Positions 8,433-16,944 of a DNA stretch of 64,000 bases are shown piece after piece. Position 1 is the first letter of the stretch, and every line of letters begins with the position of its first letter. This DNA is from G963676655 sp963676655 (GTDB lineage Bacteria; Verrucomicrobiota; Lentisphaeria; Victivallales; Victivallaceae), in the NCBI GenBank assembly GCA_963676655.2, contig CAXXKX010000003.1:4402001-4466000 (forward strand), given 5' to 3'. Made by a program: the position numbers and the translations under genes. The notes beneath the pieces were generated by a model. That model saw only the letters and a list, made by a program, of their open reading frames with translations, had not been told where the DNA came from and did no database searches.

Positions 8433-9407
8433 TCATAAAGATTCCTTTAGCTTTCTGAAACAATACAATATCCCGGAAGGACTGGTGCCTCGGGAGAGGT
8501 GTTTTTTCTGGATTCGAACTGGATCGTCGAATTGGCTTCCGGTTTGGCGGATGAAGAGTTTTGAGCCTAAAATAACCCCTTCGGTAAAGTGTCTGGTACG
8601 ACGCAGGAATCGTATATGCATTGATTCTTTTTGTCGGGCTTTGTCACGTGCTGCATAGATTTCTTCGCTCGATGCGCCGGTTTCTGCCGTGATGATTCGC
8701 GCCAGTTCGCCCCGGAAGAACGCAAACACTTCGTTATCAGTCCATTGCGAGGTGTCACCAGTGGTGATATTCAGCTTCATATGTTTAACGAAATTCTTAT
8801 AGAACATGTGTCTGCCGCTTTTGCAACAACGTCCCCAGGTAGTGAAATTGTAATCAGAAGGGTCGGTTTTTAAGCCGGCCCGAACCGGGTTTAGTTCGAC
8901 GTAAGTGACGCAGGCAGCCAAGGCGTTTATGCGCTCGAGGATCACGCTTTTGAACCGTCCGCCCCAGAGTTGTCCGGTCCGGTCGCGGGTTTCGTTGTAG
9001 ACGCAGGTAAATTGGCGTTGATAGGCCGACATGAAGCGGCTGATATCGATCATTTTAAGGCCAATTTCCTGGCATTGCGCTTGGTTTTCAAGACTGATGA
9101 CTGGGGTTCGCGGTCCGAATTTAAAGATTTTTTTCATTGATTTATAATAGGCGTTGTGTCGTTTAACAATGATCTCAAGCGACGGCAGTTCATCCGGTCC
9201 TGGAGCGTAAACCACCAGATGAAAATGGTTGCCCATCCAGGCGGCCGAAATAACCTCGATCAGAAAGTAATCGCAGAGGTTTCGAAGTAGTTTGAAGCCG
9301 TATTCCTTGTCCGAGTCGGAAAACGGATGTTCGCCTTTGATGCAGCCGATTCGGTTGTAAAGATGGTAATAGCAACCTTCGCCTTTGACTTTCATTCGCG
9401 CTTCCAT
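8433..9407 (-). mobile_element. REP-associated tyrosine transposase (RAYT, IS200-like Y1 family)
   Basis: A complete 324-residue coding sequence. The Y1 transposase domain occupies about residues 10-175. It contains the HUH motif in GNHFHLVVY, preceded by YYHLYNRIG typical of the family, and a candidate catalytic tyrosine in the helix SRFMSAYQRQF. It also has the RAYT-type GQLWGGRFKSVILE and YVELNPVRAGL segments. The start has AAGGAGA 6 bases upstream. Such single-copy proteins are domesticated relatives of IS200/IS605 transposases that mobilise REP palindromes. No terminal inverted repeats or target duplications are apparent around it, so it should be read as a resident RAYT gene rather than a full insertion sequence. 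Its residues 175-324 are unassigned. Confidence 0.88.
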
Positions 9408-9527
9408 TTTGTTCTCCTTTTGATTGGTTTCGGAGATAATATATATGCCGAAATCGGGTTTGTCAAATTGTCGGACGGTTTGATTATAATTAAATCATAA
9501 ATGCCACTGTATTAAATATTTAATTTG

Positions 9528-11039
9528 TTAATGACTAGATCTCAATGAATAAATTTCGCCGTATTTTGTTTCCAGATAACGCAGATACGGAGCCGGATCT
9601 ATACCGTTGCCGGTGACACGACGAATCAATTCTCCCGGTTCGAATTTTGCTCCGTGACGGTATATCTTTTCGGTCAGCCATTCCCGCATCGGCACAAAAT
9701 TGCCTTGTTTAGAGTATTGGTTTATGTCGCCCAAGTCCTGCTCCATCCGTTCCTTAATTTGCGCCGACAGGAGGTTGCCAAGGGTATAAGTTGGGAAATA
9801 ACCGATAATTCCAGCCGACCAATGTACGTCTTGCAGGACTCCGTTCGCGTCATTTTCGGGCGAAACACCAAGATATTCCTGCATTTTGGTATTCCAGATT
9901 TCCGGCAAATCCTTAACCTCAATCCTTTTTTCAAGTATTGCAATTTCCAGTTCAAGTCGCAGCATGATATGCAAGTTGTATGTCGCTTCATCGGCATCCA
10001 CCCTGATCAATGATGGATTGACCTTGTTTACCGCACGATAGAATTGGTCAAGGCTGACGTTTCCGAGTTGTCCGGGAAAGGTCTGTTGCGCGACAGGATA
10101 AAAGTATTCCCAGAATGCCCTGGAACGACCGATCAGATTTTCCCAGAACCTTGATTGTGATTCGTGGATGGACAGAGAACAGCCGGTTCCTAATGGAGAA
10201 CGATTCAGTGATTGCGCCACGCCTTGTTCGTAAATGGCGTGGCCGCCTTCATGCATGGTTGATGCCAGTCCGGCTATCAGATATTCAGGATAGATCCGGG
10301 TAGTGATACGGACGTCATTTAAATTGAATGTGGTGGTAAACGGATGTGCCGCTCGATCCTGACGACCTCTATTCCAATCAAAACCAATTGCGGTGGCGGC
10401 TTTTACGCCGAGATCATATTGGAGTTGATCATCATATGCCTGATGGATGCAGGAGTCATCCTGCTGAGGTTGCTGACTGATACGGTGAATTAAATCGACT
10501 TGTTTTTCACGGAGTTCAGCGAAGACTTTTGTGACTTCCGCAGTTTTTAACCCAGGTTCAAAGTCATCCAGCAGTGGATCGTATATATGGTCATAAGGAG
10601 CAAAGAAGTTGGCGTATTCACGCTTCATGTCAAAGATTTTTTGCAGGGTTGGCCGGAACATGGAAAAATCAGATTCCTCGCGGGCTTTTTCCCACTCATT
10701 ATGGGCTCTTGCGGTGACTCCGGAAAGCTCTTCGACAAATTCAGAAGGCACAAGTTTCTGCTTATGATATTTCTTGCTGAACTGACGAATCAAACACGCG
10801 TCATCTGAGTCTTGATCGAGTCCAAGTGCATCCGGATCAAGTTTGTCGAGCAGTTCTCCCATTTTTTCAGAGACAAACAGTTCGTGCCCCATTTTACTGA
10901 ACAGGGATATTTGATTAGCCCGACCGGCGCCGCCGGCCCGGGGCATATTTACTTGCTGATCCCAGTCCAGTACGGCCAAAGTTGTTTCAATATCATGAAT
11001 TTCCGCAGCGAGTTTTTTTAATTTACTTAAATTATCCAT
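9528..11039 (-). CDS. Carboxypeptidase Taq, M32 metallopeptidase
   Basis: 503 residues, the usual M32 length. The zinc site HEGGH (HExxH) lies near residue 262 within STMHEGGHAIYEQG, and the third-ligand region SIHESQSRFWENLIGRS follows about 30 residues later. Both are family signatures. DWDQQVNMPRAG near the N-terminus is also conserved. M32 enzymes are cytoplasmic zinc carboxypeptidases of broad specificity. It is preceded on the same strand by a small secreted protein gene and a LolC/E-type permease gene with short gaps, so a three-gene transcript is plausible, though the functions are unrelated. Confidence 0.94.
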   Translation of the reverse strand: MDNLSKLKKLAAEIHDIETTLAVLDWDQQVNMPRAGGAGRANQISLFSKMGHELFVSEKMGELLDKLDPDALGLDQDSDDACLIRQFSKKYHKQKLVPSEFVEELSGVTARAHNEWEKAREESDFSMFRPTLQKIFDMKREYANFFAPYDHIYDPLLDDFEPGLKTAEVTKVFAELREKQVDLIHRISQQPQQDDSCIHQAYDDQLQYDLGVKAATAIGFDWNRGRQDRAAHPFTTTFNLNDVRITTRIYPEYLIAGLASTMHEGGHAIYEQGVAQSLNRSPLGTGCSLSIHESQSRFWENLIGRSRAFWEYFYPVAQQTFPGQLGNVSLDQFYRAVNKVNPSLIRVDADEATYNLHIMLRLELEIAILEKRIEVKDLPEIWNTKMQEYLGVSPENDANGVLQDVHWSAGIIGYFPTYTLGNLLSAQIKERMEQDLGDINQYSKQGNFVPMREWLTEKIYRHGAKFEPGELIRRVTGNGIDPAPYLRYLETKYGEIYSLRSSH

Positions 11040-11050
11040 TACCTTACCTT

Positions 11051-11476
11051 TTATTTCTTCTGCTTTGTTTCCTTTTTGTCGTCCGACTTGAGCTTTACCT
11101 CATCATTACTGTAGGGAGAGAGCCCCTCAAACAAGTATTTTGGCGTATCCCATGCAAGAATTTTCAGAACGAGGAACGGAGCTCCGATTACCGCGCCGCA
11201 AGTACTGGTAATCCCCTTGGTGGTATAAAAAGCCACATTATTGCAGTTGGCGTCTGACACTCCTGCCAAATATACCAGACTGTATGACAGGCCAGCCGGA
11301 ATTATCGATATGCCAAGTCCGAGGTAATTTCCACAGGTAGTCGCGCCCTGGACCAAACGTCCCTGTCCGTCATAGCCGTGGAAAGATACCCGGTCGATTA
11401 CGGAGTCCGGTTCATTGGCCAGACTGGTGAATGATACGCATACTAAAAGTGCCAAAGTAATAACTGCCTTGTTCAT
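11051..11476 (-). CDS. Small secreted or envelope protein, unknown function
   Basis: 141 residues. The first 21 form a typical signal peptide (MNKAVITLALLVCVSFTSLA). The mature part has Cys residues in TTCGNYLG, DANCNNV and TSTCGAV, two hydrophobic stretches (LGLGISIIPAGLSYSLVYLAG, and GAVIGAPFLVLKILAW) that may be membrane segments, and a strongly basic tail (KLKSDDKKETKQKK). The start has a perfect AAGGAGG seven bases upstream. It lies between the LolC/E-type permease and the M32 peptidase genes, 11 bases before the latter. No known family is recognised. Confidence 0.7.
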   Translation of the reverse strand: MNKAVITLALLVCVSFTSLANEPDSVIDRVSFHGYDGQGRLVQGATTCGNYLGLGISIIPAGLSYSLVYLAGVSDANCNNVAFYTTKGITSTCGAVIGAPFLVLKILAWDTPKYLFEGLSPYSNDEVKLKSDDKKETKQKK

Positions 11477-11502
11477 GAGTCCTCCTTGGTTAAAATAAAA
11501 AC

Positions 11503-12786
11503 TTATTCATACCTCAATGCTTTAGCCGGGTCGAGACTGGCCGCCCGCCATGCTGGAATCAAAGCTCCCATTGTGCATAACAGGATGGATACCACGCAGA
11601 CGATAATTACATCTGTCGGAACCATGTGAGCCGGAAGTTCATTGAAAAAATAAAACTCTTTCGGGAACAGATCGCGCCCGGTAACTTCACGCATGAATCG
11701 CAGTCCGTCGTTACGGAAATAAAGGACCGTTGCCCCGAGAATCGTGCCGACAATACTGCCGAGGAAGCCGACGATGAATCCCTGGAGTAAAAATACCCGC
11801 ATTACCACCGTCGATGATGCGCCAAGAGCTTTGAGCAGTCCGATTTCACGAGTTTTCTGGATAACGACCGTGATCAGAGTGTTGGTTATGCTGAATGCGG
11901 CAACGAGGACTATAAACACCAGCAGAAAGAACATCATGTCCTTCTCTACTTCCAGAACGCCGAGAAGACGCTGATTGAGTTTTTTCCAAGTTATGAAATC
12001 ACGATTTTCGAGCTTGGTTTCGAGCTTTTCTACCAGTTTTTTCATATTGAACGGATCGGGAACCCAGCCGTAAATGATATTAGCCGCTCCCCACGGCACG
12101 CCAAACATTTCATCCGCATCGTCCAGATTCATGAAAATGATTTGTTTGTCGAAATCGTATTTATTGAACGAGTAAAGAGCGGATACGGTAAATTCCATTG
12201 GCAGATAAACCTCGGAACTGTTTTTCAGTCCGAAAGATCCGCCTTTGTCGATTTTAATCATCTCAGCCAGACGCTGCGGAGAGTGAATAAGCACCTTTGA
12301 GCCGACGTATAACCCTAGTTCACTTGCCACGTTTTCACTGACAATAACTTTACGTCGGGATAGATCAAGTACTTTATTGCCGTCTATATCCGGAATCAGA
12401 GCACCTTTGAGGTCAAAGCGTTTAGGCAATTTATCCGGTTCGACCCCGAGGACCATTTTGGGAACAAACCGCGTTCCCTTTTGAACTAAAATAGGGGCGT
12501 TGATTACCGGAGTAGCTTCGACGTTGTTTTGGGCCAGCAGTTTAATATCTTTGCTGGTATCTTCAATACAGCCGCCGAAGCGGTTGTATATTTGTAAATG
12601 CGCCCCGGTCTGCATGAGTTTGTCTTTCATCAGGTCGGTAAACCCGGTCATAACCGCCAGTACCACCAGCAGTACCGCGACTCCGAGCGCGACTCCTATA
12701 ATCGAAATACAGGTAATAACGGAAACCGCGTTGCGCTTAGGTTTCAGATATTTAAAGGCCAGAAAAAATTCTGTTTTCAGGTTCAT
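11503..12786 (-). CDS. ABC transporter permease, LolC/LolE type
   Basis: 427 residues with the LolCE/FtsX plan: a short cytoplasmic start (FFLAFKYLKPKRNAVSVITCISIIG), one membrane segment near residues 20-45, a large periplasmic domain, and three membrane segments in the C-terminal 150 residues. The KTREIGLLKALGAS coupling helix and PAWRAASLDPAKALRYE end are strongly typical of lipoprotein-releasing system permeases. These use the ATPase LolD to extract outer-membrane lipoproteins from the inner membrane. No lolD is found in this window, so the ATPase must be elsewhere. Whether it acts as LolC, LolE or a homodimeric LolF-like permease cannot be decided. Confidence 0.88.
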   Translation of the reverse strand: MNLKTEFFLAFKYLKPKRNAVSVITCISIIGVALGVAVLLVVLAVMTGFTDLMKDKLMQTGAHLQIYNRFGGCIEDTSKDIKLLAQNNVEATPVINAPILVQKGTRFVPKMVLGVEPDKLPKRFDLKGALIPDIDGNKVLDLSRRKVIVSENVASELGLYVGSKVLIHSPQRLAEMIKIDKGGSFGLKNSSEVYLPMEFTVSALYSFNKYDFDKQIIFMNLDDADEMFGVPWGAANIIYGWVPDPFNMKKLVEKLETKLENRDFITWKKLNQRLLGVLEVEKDMMFFLLVFIVLVAAFSITNTLITVVIQKTREIGLLKALGASSTVVMRVFLLQGFIVGFLGSIVGTILGATVLYFRNDGLRFMREVTGRDLFPKEFYFFNELPAHMVPTDVIIVCVVSILLCTMGALIPAWRAASLDPAKALRYE

Positions 12787-12998
12787 GCAATTTCCCGCTT
12801 ACTGTTTAAAGATAATTCATTTGACCCTAATATAGTTCAAAAATCCAATGTTTCACGTGATAAACCCGGTTTTCCGGGAAAAATTTATGGCGGATTTTTA
12901 CTGTTACTGTTGTTGATAACAAAATATTGCTGGAAAAAACTGTATTTCCACCTTATATTTGAAATATTAATTATTGTCAAAAATATGAGGAGTTTGTA

Positions 12999-13520
12999 AT
13001 GAGTAAGACTATTGAGAATTTGAAGGCGGCTTTTGCCGGGGAATCGCAGGCCAGGAACAAATATACTTATTATGCCAAAATTGCCCGTAAGGAAGGCTAC
13101 AATTATATTGCGAATATCTTTGAAGAAACCGCTGAGAACGAGTGTCGTCATGCCAAGGATCATTTCAAGCTTCTTGACGGTCTGGGGACAACGGTTGAAA
13201 ACTTGAAAGACGCTTTGGCCGGAGAACATTATGAAGTAACCCGGATGTATCCGCAGTTTGCCGCCGAAGCTGAAGCAGAAGGGAATATGGAAGCCGCAGC
13301 CTTGTTCCGGCAGATAGCGCGGGCGGAATCGGCGCATGAAGTTCGCTACCGGAAACTTTTGGAAATGGTGGAGAATGGAACTGTATTCAAACGTGAAGTC
13401 CCGATTCGCTGGAAATGTTTAAAATGCGGTCTGATCCACGAAGGGACCGAGCCTCCCAAATTGTGTCCTGCCTGTAAGCATCCGAGAGAACATTTTGCCC
13501 CTGCGAATATGGACTTGTAA
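12999..13520 (+). CDS. rbr: Rubrerythrin
   Basis: 173 residues. A ferritin-like four-helix domain carries the diiron ligands in AFAGESQARNKYTYYA, ETAENECRHAKDH, and ARAESAHEVRY. A C-terminal rubredoxin knuckle has CLKCG and CPACKHP for one iron. Rubrerythrins reduce hydrogen peroxide in anaerobes and microaerophiles, which suggests an oxygen-sensitive host. The start has GAGGAG upstream. It is a single-gene unit; the 212 bases upstream are AT-rich with no promoter that stands out. Confidence 0.96.
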   Translation: MSKTIENLKAAFAGESQARNKYTYYAKIARKEGYNYIANIFEETAENECRHAKDHFKLLDGLGTTVENLKDALAGEHYEVTRMYPQFAAEAEAEGNMEAAALFRQIARAESAHEVRYRKLLEMVENGTVFKREVPIRWKCLKCGLIHEGTEPPKLCPACKHPREHFAPANMDL

Positions 13521-13580
13521 GGAATGTCCAAGTAAGAAGGAAATAATACGTCGCTCGGTTCAATATCTCAGTAACGAGCT

Positions 13581-14012
13581 TTATACGCCGAAAAAGTCGA
13601 TGCCCCGGGCGATATCAATTTGGTGTTCTGCCAGGGCCTCTACTGCTTCATCCGGACTTTCAAACCGGAAAACAATGATTGCTTTATCCTGTGAACCGTA
13701 AGTGAAAGCGTACATATATTCGACGTTGATGCCGGCCTGATCGAGAATTTCAAGTACTTCCCCGAGCCCGCCGGGGCGGTCGTCGACTTTCAATGCGAAT
13801 ACTTCAGTGACCGTGACGACAAACCCGGCTGCTTCAAGCAGTTTTTTTGCCTGTTCCCAGTCCTGGACGATAATTCTGAGTATTCCGAATTGTTCTGTAT
13901 CCGCCAAAGACAAGGCGCGAAGATTAATTTTGTTTTCGGTCAGAGTCTTACAGACAGTATTGAGACTGCCGGCTTTATTTTCAATAAAAAGTGATAGCTG
14001 TTGAATCTTCAT
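13581..14012 (-). CDS. Tandem ACT domain protein
   Basis: 143 residues starting at ATG 14012, chosen because GGAGGC lies six bases upstream; longer starts have no such site. Two ACT domains are visible: residues 1-70 (QLSLFIENKAGSLNTVCKTL) and 73-143 (VFALKVDDRPGGLGEVLEIL). Such stand-alone double ACT proteins bind amino acids and often serve as regulators of amino acid metabolism. In some anaerobes they sit next to phenylacetate-CoA ligase genes. No catalytic domain is present, and the neighbours (rubrerythrin, prmA) do not indicate the ligand. The 300 bases upstream contain no other clear feature. Confidence 0.9.
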   Translation of the reverse strand: MKIQQLSLFIENKAGSLNTVCKTLTENKINLRALSLADTEQFGILRIIVQDWEQAKKLLEAAGFVVTVTEVFALKVDDRPGGLGEVLEILDQAGINVEYMYAFTYGSQDKAIIVFRFESPDEAVEALAEHQIDIARGIDFFGV

Positions 14013-14334
14013 TTGCGCCTCCATAACGTTTTTAATAAAATACATGCGAAGCGGGCAAAGGCAAGCGGATATCCCGCAAAATCAATGATTTTACAAAATA
14101 GATAATAATCGTTACGTTTGACTGTTGTTTTTGTGTAAGTAATTGCAGGATATGGCATTGGGTTATTATATAAAAGTAGTTTTTGCTATCTTTTTTATAT
14201 CTGGTCAGATGCATTTGTACTTTTGGGGAAGGCTGTCTTTAAGGAGAAAAGATGCTGGAAAGGTGATTGAAAAAACGGAAAAGACAACTATTTTTACATG
14301 ATGGTGTGAACAATCTTACTCTTTGGAGATAATT

Positions 14335-15228
14335 ATGTCTGAACAGGATATTTTGTATTGTGTAAAATTGAAAGACGTATCAAATGACCAGGAAATTGCA
14401 ACCGAGCTGATTTCGGCCATGGACTTTCAATATAGTTCGTGGATCGATCATATCGAGAAGATAGGTTTCCATACCCTCTACTTTGATTCTGAAATCGAAG
14501 CCGATGAAGCAATGGAAAGACTGCGCCCGATGGTGTCGCAATGGCGCGATTACGATATTCAAATAGCCGATATGGAACGTTTGAATATTAAGCGCGAGGA
14601 CTGGAGCGAGGTTTGGAAAAAGTATTTCAAGGTGATGCAGATTTCCGAACATCTGGTAATCAAACCGTCATGGCTGGAACATCAACCTGTGCCCGGGCAG
14701 CTTATTCTGGAAATAGATCCGGGTATGAGTTTTGGGACCGGACAGCATGCTACAACTGCGTTTTGTTTGAGGATGCTTGACAAACTGGCGCATCGTGAAT
14801 CAAAACCTGCGACAGAGTCTTTTCTGGACGCCGGCTGCGGTTCGGGAATTCTGTCGATCGCGGCGGCAAAGCTGGGTTATGCGCCAATCACCGCATTTGA
14901 CTACGATCCGGATGCGGTCAGAGTCGCGGCGGAGAATTTTGAGATTAACGGATTGGCTGACGATGCAATCGCATTGTCGGTTGAGGATGTCACTGAATAT
15001 GAGGCTTCGGACTACGACGTGGTGGCGGCCAATATTCTGGGCCATATATTGCGGGCCAATTGCCGGCGAATCGCCTCGTATGTCCGGTCGGGCGGATACT
15101 TAATGCTGGCGGGGATTTTGCGGGAAGAGTTTGCTGTTCTTGCTGCTGACTTTGAAGCGGTCGGCGTCCAACTGCTGGAATCCGCATCGGAAAAAGAATG
15201 GACCGGGGGATTGTTTGTGAAAATGTAA
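14335..15228 (+). CDS. prmA: Ribosomal protein L11 methyltransferase
   Basis: 297 residues from ATG 14335, with GGAGA six bases upstream; an in-frame TTG at 14323 is less likely. An N-terminal substrate-recognition domain is followed by PGMSFGTGQHATT, the PrmA signature, and the SAM-binding DAGCGSGILSIAAAKLG. NILGHIL matches the conserved N-I-L catalytic-side motif. PrmA trimethylates lysines and the N-terminus of L11 in the cytoplasm. The 28-base gap to the next gene on the same strand suggests read-through into the Cys-motif/radical SAM pair. Confidence 0.94.
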   Translation: MSEQDILYCVKLKDVSNDQEIATELISAMDFQYSSWIDHIEKIGFHTLYFDSEIEADEAMERLRPMVSQWRDYDIQIADMERLNIKREDWSEVWKKYFKVMQISEHLVIKPSWLEHQPVPGQLILEIDPGMSFGTGQHATTAFCLRMLDKLAHRESKPATESFLDAGCGSGILSIAAAKLGYAPITAFDYDPDAVRVAAENFEINGLADDAIALSVEDVTEYEASDYDVVAANILGHILRANCRRIASYVRSGGYLMLAGILREEFAVLAADFEAVGVQLLESASEKEWTGGLFVKM

Positions 15229-15256
15229 CGACATGAATCAATAAGGAGCAAGGGAT

Positions 15257-15841
15257 ATGAAAAGTAAGTTGATTATGACTGGGGTTATGCTCGAATCGTT
15301 GATTGCCGGGGCTTCTAATGTGACCAAGGAGGACATTAAGCGACAACTGGAGGTAATTTCAGATTCACTTATGCCGAAGAAACTTGCCATGGGAGCGATG
15401 TGCTACAAACCAATGTCGCTTCCAACCCGGATAGAATATATTTGCCCGGTATGCAAAACAAAAACGATATATAACCGCCGGACGGCTCCTCATGTTGGAT
15501 TCAATACCGGTATCGACAAAATCCGCAAACAGGTGAAAGAATTGAATGACCTGGGATTGAAATGTAAAGTAGATGAAAGTGATTTTTGTACGACATGCAG
15601 TAACGGGAAGAAGTTTGATAAAAAGAATCCCAAAGCATTATATTGGATAATCACCATTGATGGTCGTGATATTCGCAATAAGATGGAGTATTTGGATTAT
15701 ATCCTGTTAGTTGCGTTTCTGAAAAAAGACCTGAAAATCAAGATGATTAATGGCAGGGAGGAACCCATAAAAAAATATCTTCCGCGTTTACATCAACTTT
15801 TGGGAATAGACAGTAAAAAAGAGGTAAAAGGAAACAAGTAA
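15257..15841 (+). CDS. Cys-motif protein of unknown function, partner of radical SAM enzyme
   Basis: 194 residues, no family recognised. The N-terminus is mildly hydrophobic (SKLIMTGVMLESLIAGAS) but is not a clear signal peptide. Two Cys pairs, YICPVCKT (about residues 55-60) and FCTTCSNG (about 115), suggest a zinc ribbon or an iron-sulfur site. The rest is Lys-rich and mixed alpha/beta, ending in KKEVKGNK. AAGGAGCAAGGG precedes the start. The stop TAA (15839-15841) is one base from the ATG of the radical SAM gene, which implies translational coupling. It might be the protein substrate, a leader-recognition partner or an accessory subunit. None of this can be shown from sequence alone. Confidence 0.72.
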   Translation: MKSKLIMTGVMLESLIAGASNVTKEDIKRQLEVISDSLMPKKLAMGAMCYKPMSLPTRIEYICPVCKTKTIYNRRTAPHVGFNTGIDKIRKQVKELNDLGLKCKVDESDFCTTCSNGKKFDKKNPKALYWIITIDGRDIRNKMEYLDYILLVAFLKKDLKIKMINGREEPIKKYLPRLHQLLGIDSKKEVKGNK

Positions 15842-15842
15842 G

Positions 15843-16907
15843 ATGATCGAAGCCCCGTCAATTCTCCCGGCGACCGCGGTGCTGGAAATGACTTATGAGT
15901 GCAATCATAAGTGTTTGTTCTGTTCATGCCCGTGGTATGCGGATGCAGGCTTTATCAGGCCCGAGATGTCGATATCGGAATGGAAAGAGTTGATTACGCT
16001 GTACGCTGAAAACGGAGTTGTCAGTTTCGCGTTTACCGGCGGCGAGCCGCTGCTGAAAGAAGGCCTTTACGACTTACTGCGGTTTACCGCCAGCCAGCAG
16101 GCTCATCACATTGAAACGGTGGACGGAGAGCTTAAATCATGGTTTGCCCCGCCGGAAATTTATCTTTTGTCGAATGGTAAACTTGTCGATGAAGAGACTT
16201 TAAGGCTCTGCGCGGAGTTTAAAATCAATTTGAGTATAAGCATGCCGGGATTGAAAACCTTTGCGGCTCATACCTGTGGCGGAAGTCCGGTTGAAAATGT
16301 CCTGGGCATATTCAGCCTGGCAAAAGAACTTGGTGTTTACACTACCGCTGGCATTACGGTTACCACGGAAAACTTTAATGAATTGTATGAGACAATTGCC
16401 GCTGCTCTGATAGCAGGGGCCGATAATATTTTGTTGAACCGTTTTATGCCGGGGGGCAGGGGGTTGCAGAACCGGAAACTTGAGCTGACTTCGGAACAAA
16501 CGGTAGAAATGGCGAAAATAGCCGAAGAAGTGCTTTCTCTGGCGAAACGGACAGGTTCAATCGGGACCGAACTACCTCGCTGCCTGATTGATCCGGCTGA
16601 TTATGAGTATTTGAAGGTTGGAACCCAGTGTTCCGCCGGCAGGGATTTTTTTGTGATCGGTCCGTCAGGATATATTCGGGTTTGCAACCATTCCGAGCAT
16701 CGTTTGCTTTACTGGAGGGATTATGATGAATTAAGACATAATCCATACTGGGATAGTTTCGTATTCAAGACCTGGATGCCTGATGCCTGTTGCGGTTGTG
16801 ATTTAATCGGTGAATGTGACGGCGGCTGCCGGGAAGCCGCCAATGTTTGCTACGGCAGCTTGAATGCTCCCGATCCGTTGTTATACGCACAGTGCGAGAA
16901 AACTTGA
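15843..16907 (+). CDS. Radical SAM/SPASM domain protein
   Basis: 354 residues. The radical SAM cluster motif is CNHKCLFC (Cys 20, 24, 27), with FTGGEPLL as the SAM-binding GGE motif. The C-terminal SPASM domain is complete: CSAG...IRVCNH followed by CCGCDLIGECDGGC, which matches C-x2-C-x5-C-x3-C and holds auxiliary 4Fe-4S clusters. SPASM enzymes modify ribosomal peptides or proteins (PQQ, sactipeptides, anaerobic sulfatase maturation) or act in heme d1/PqqE-like chemistry. Unusually, an insertion rich in H/E (QQAHHIETVDGELKSW) sits inside the barrel before IYLLSNGK. It is coupled to the Cys-motif protein upstream. No sulfatase gene is in the window, so a maturase of sulfatases is not supported by context. 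Confidence 0.9.
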   Translation: MIEAPSILPATAVLEMTYECNHKCLFCSCPWYADAGFIRPEMSISEWKELITLYAENGVVSFAFTGGEPLLKEGLYDLLRFTASQQAHHIETVDGELKSWFAPPEIYLLSNGKLVDEETLRLCAEFKINLSISMPGLKTFAAHTCGGSPVENVLGIFSLAKELGVYTTAGITVTTENFNELYETIAAALIAGADNILLNRFMPGGRGLQNRKLELTSEQTVEMAKIAEEVLSLAKRTGSIGTELPRCLIDPADYEYLKVGTQCSAGRDFFVIGPSGYIRVCNHSEHRLLYWRDYDELRHNPYWDSFVFKTWMPDACCGCDLIGECDGGCREAANVCYGSLNAPDPLLYAQCEKT

Positions 16908-16944
16908 GTTCTCTCAAATATCCGAATACAAATTAAGCCGATAT

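Noticed and set aside
8505..8530. A tRNA-like GATTCGAAC motif
   Set aside because: It lies inside the RAYT gene, and no acceptor stem or anticodon arm surrounds it.
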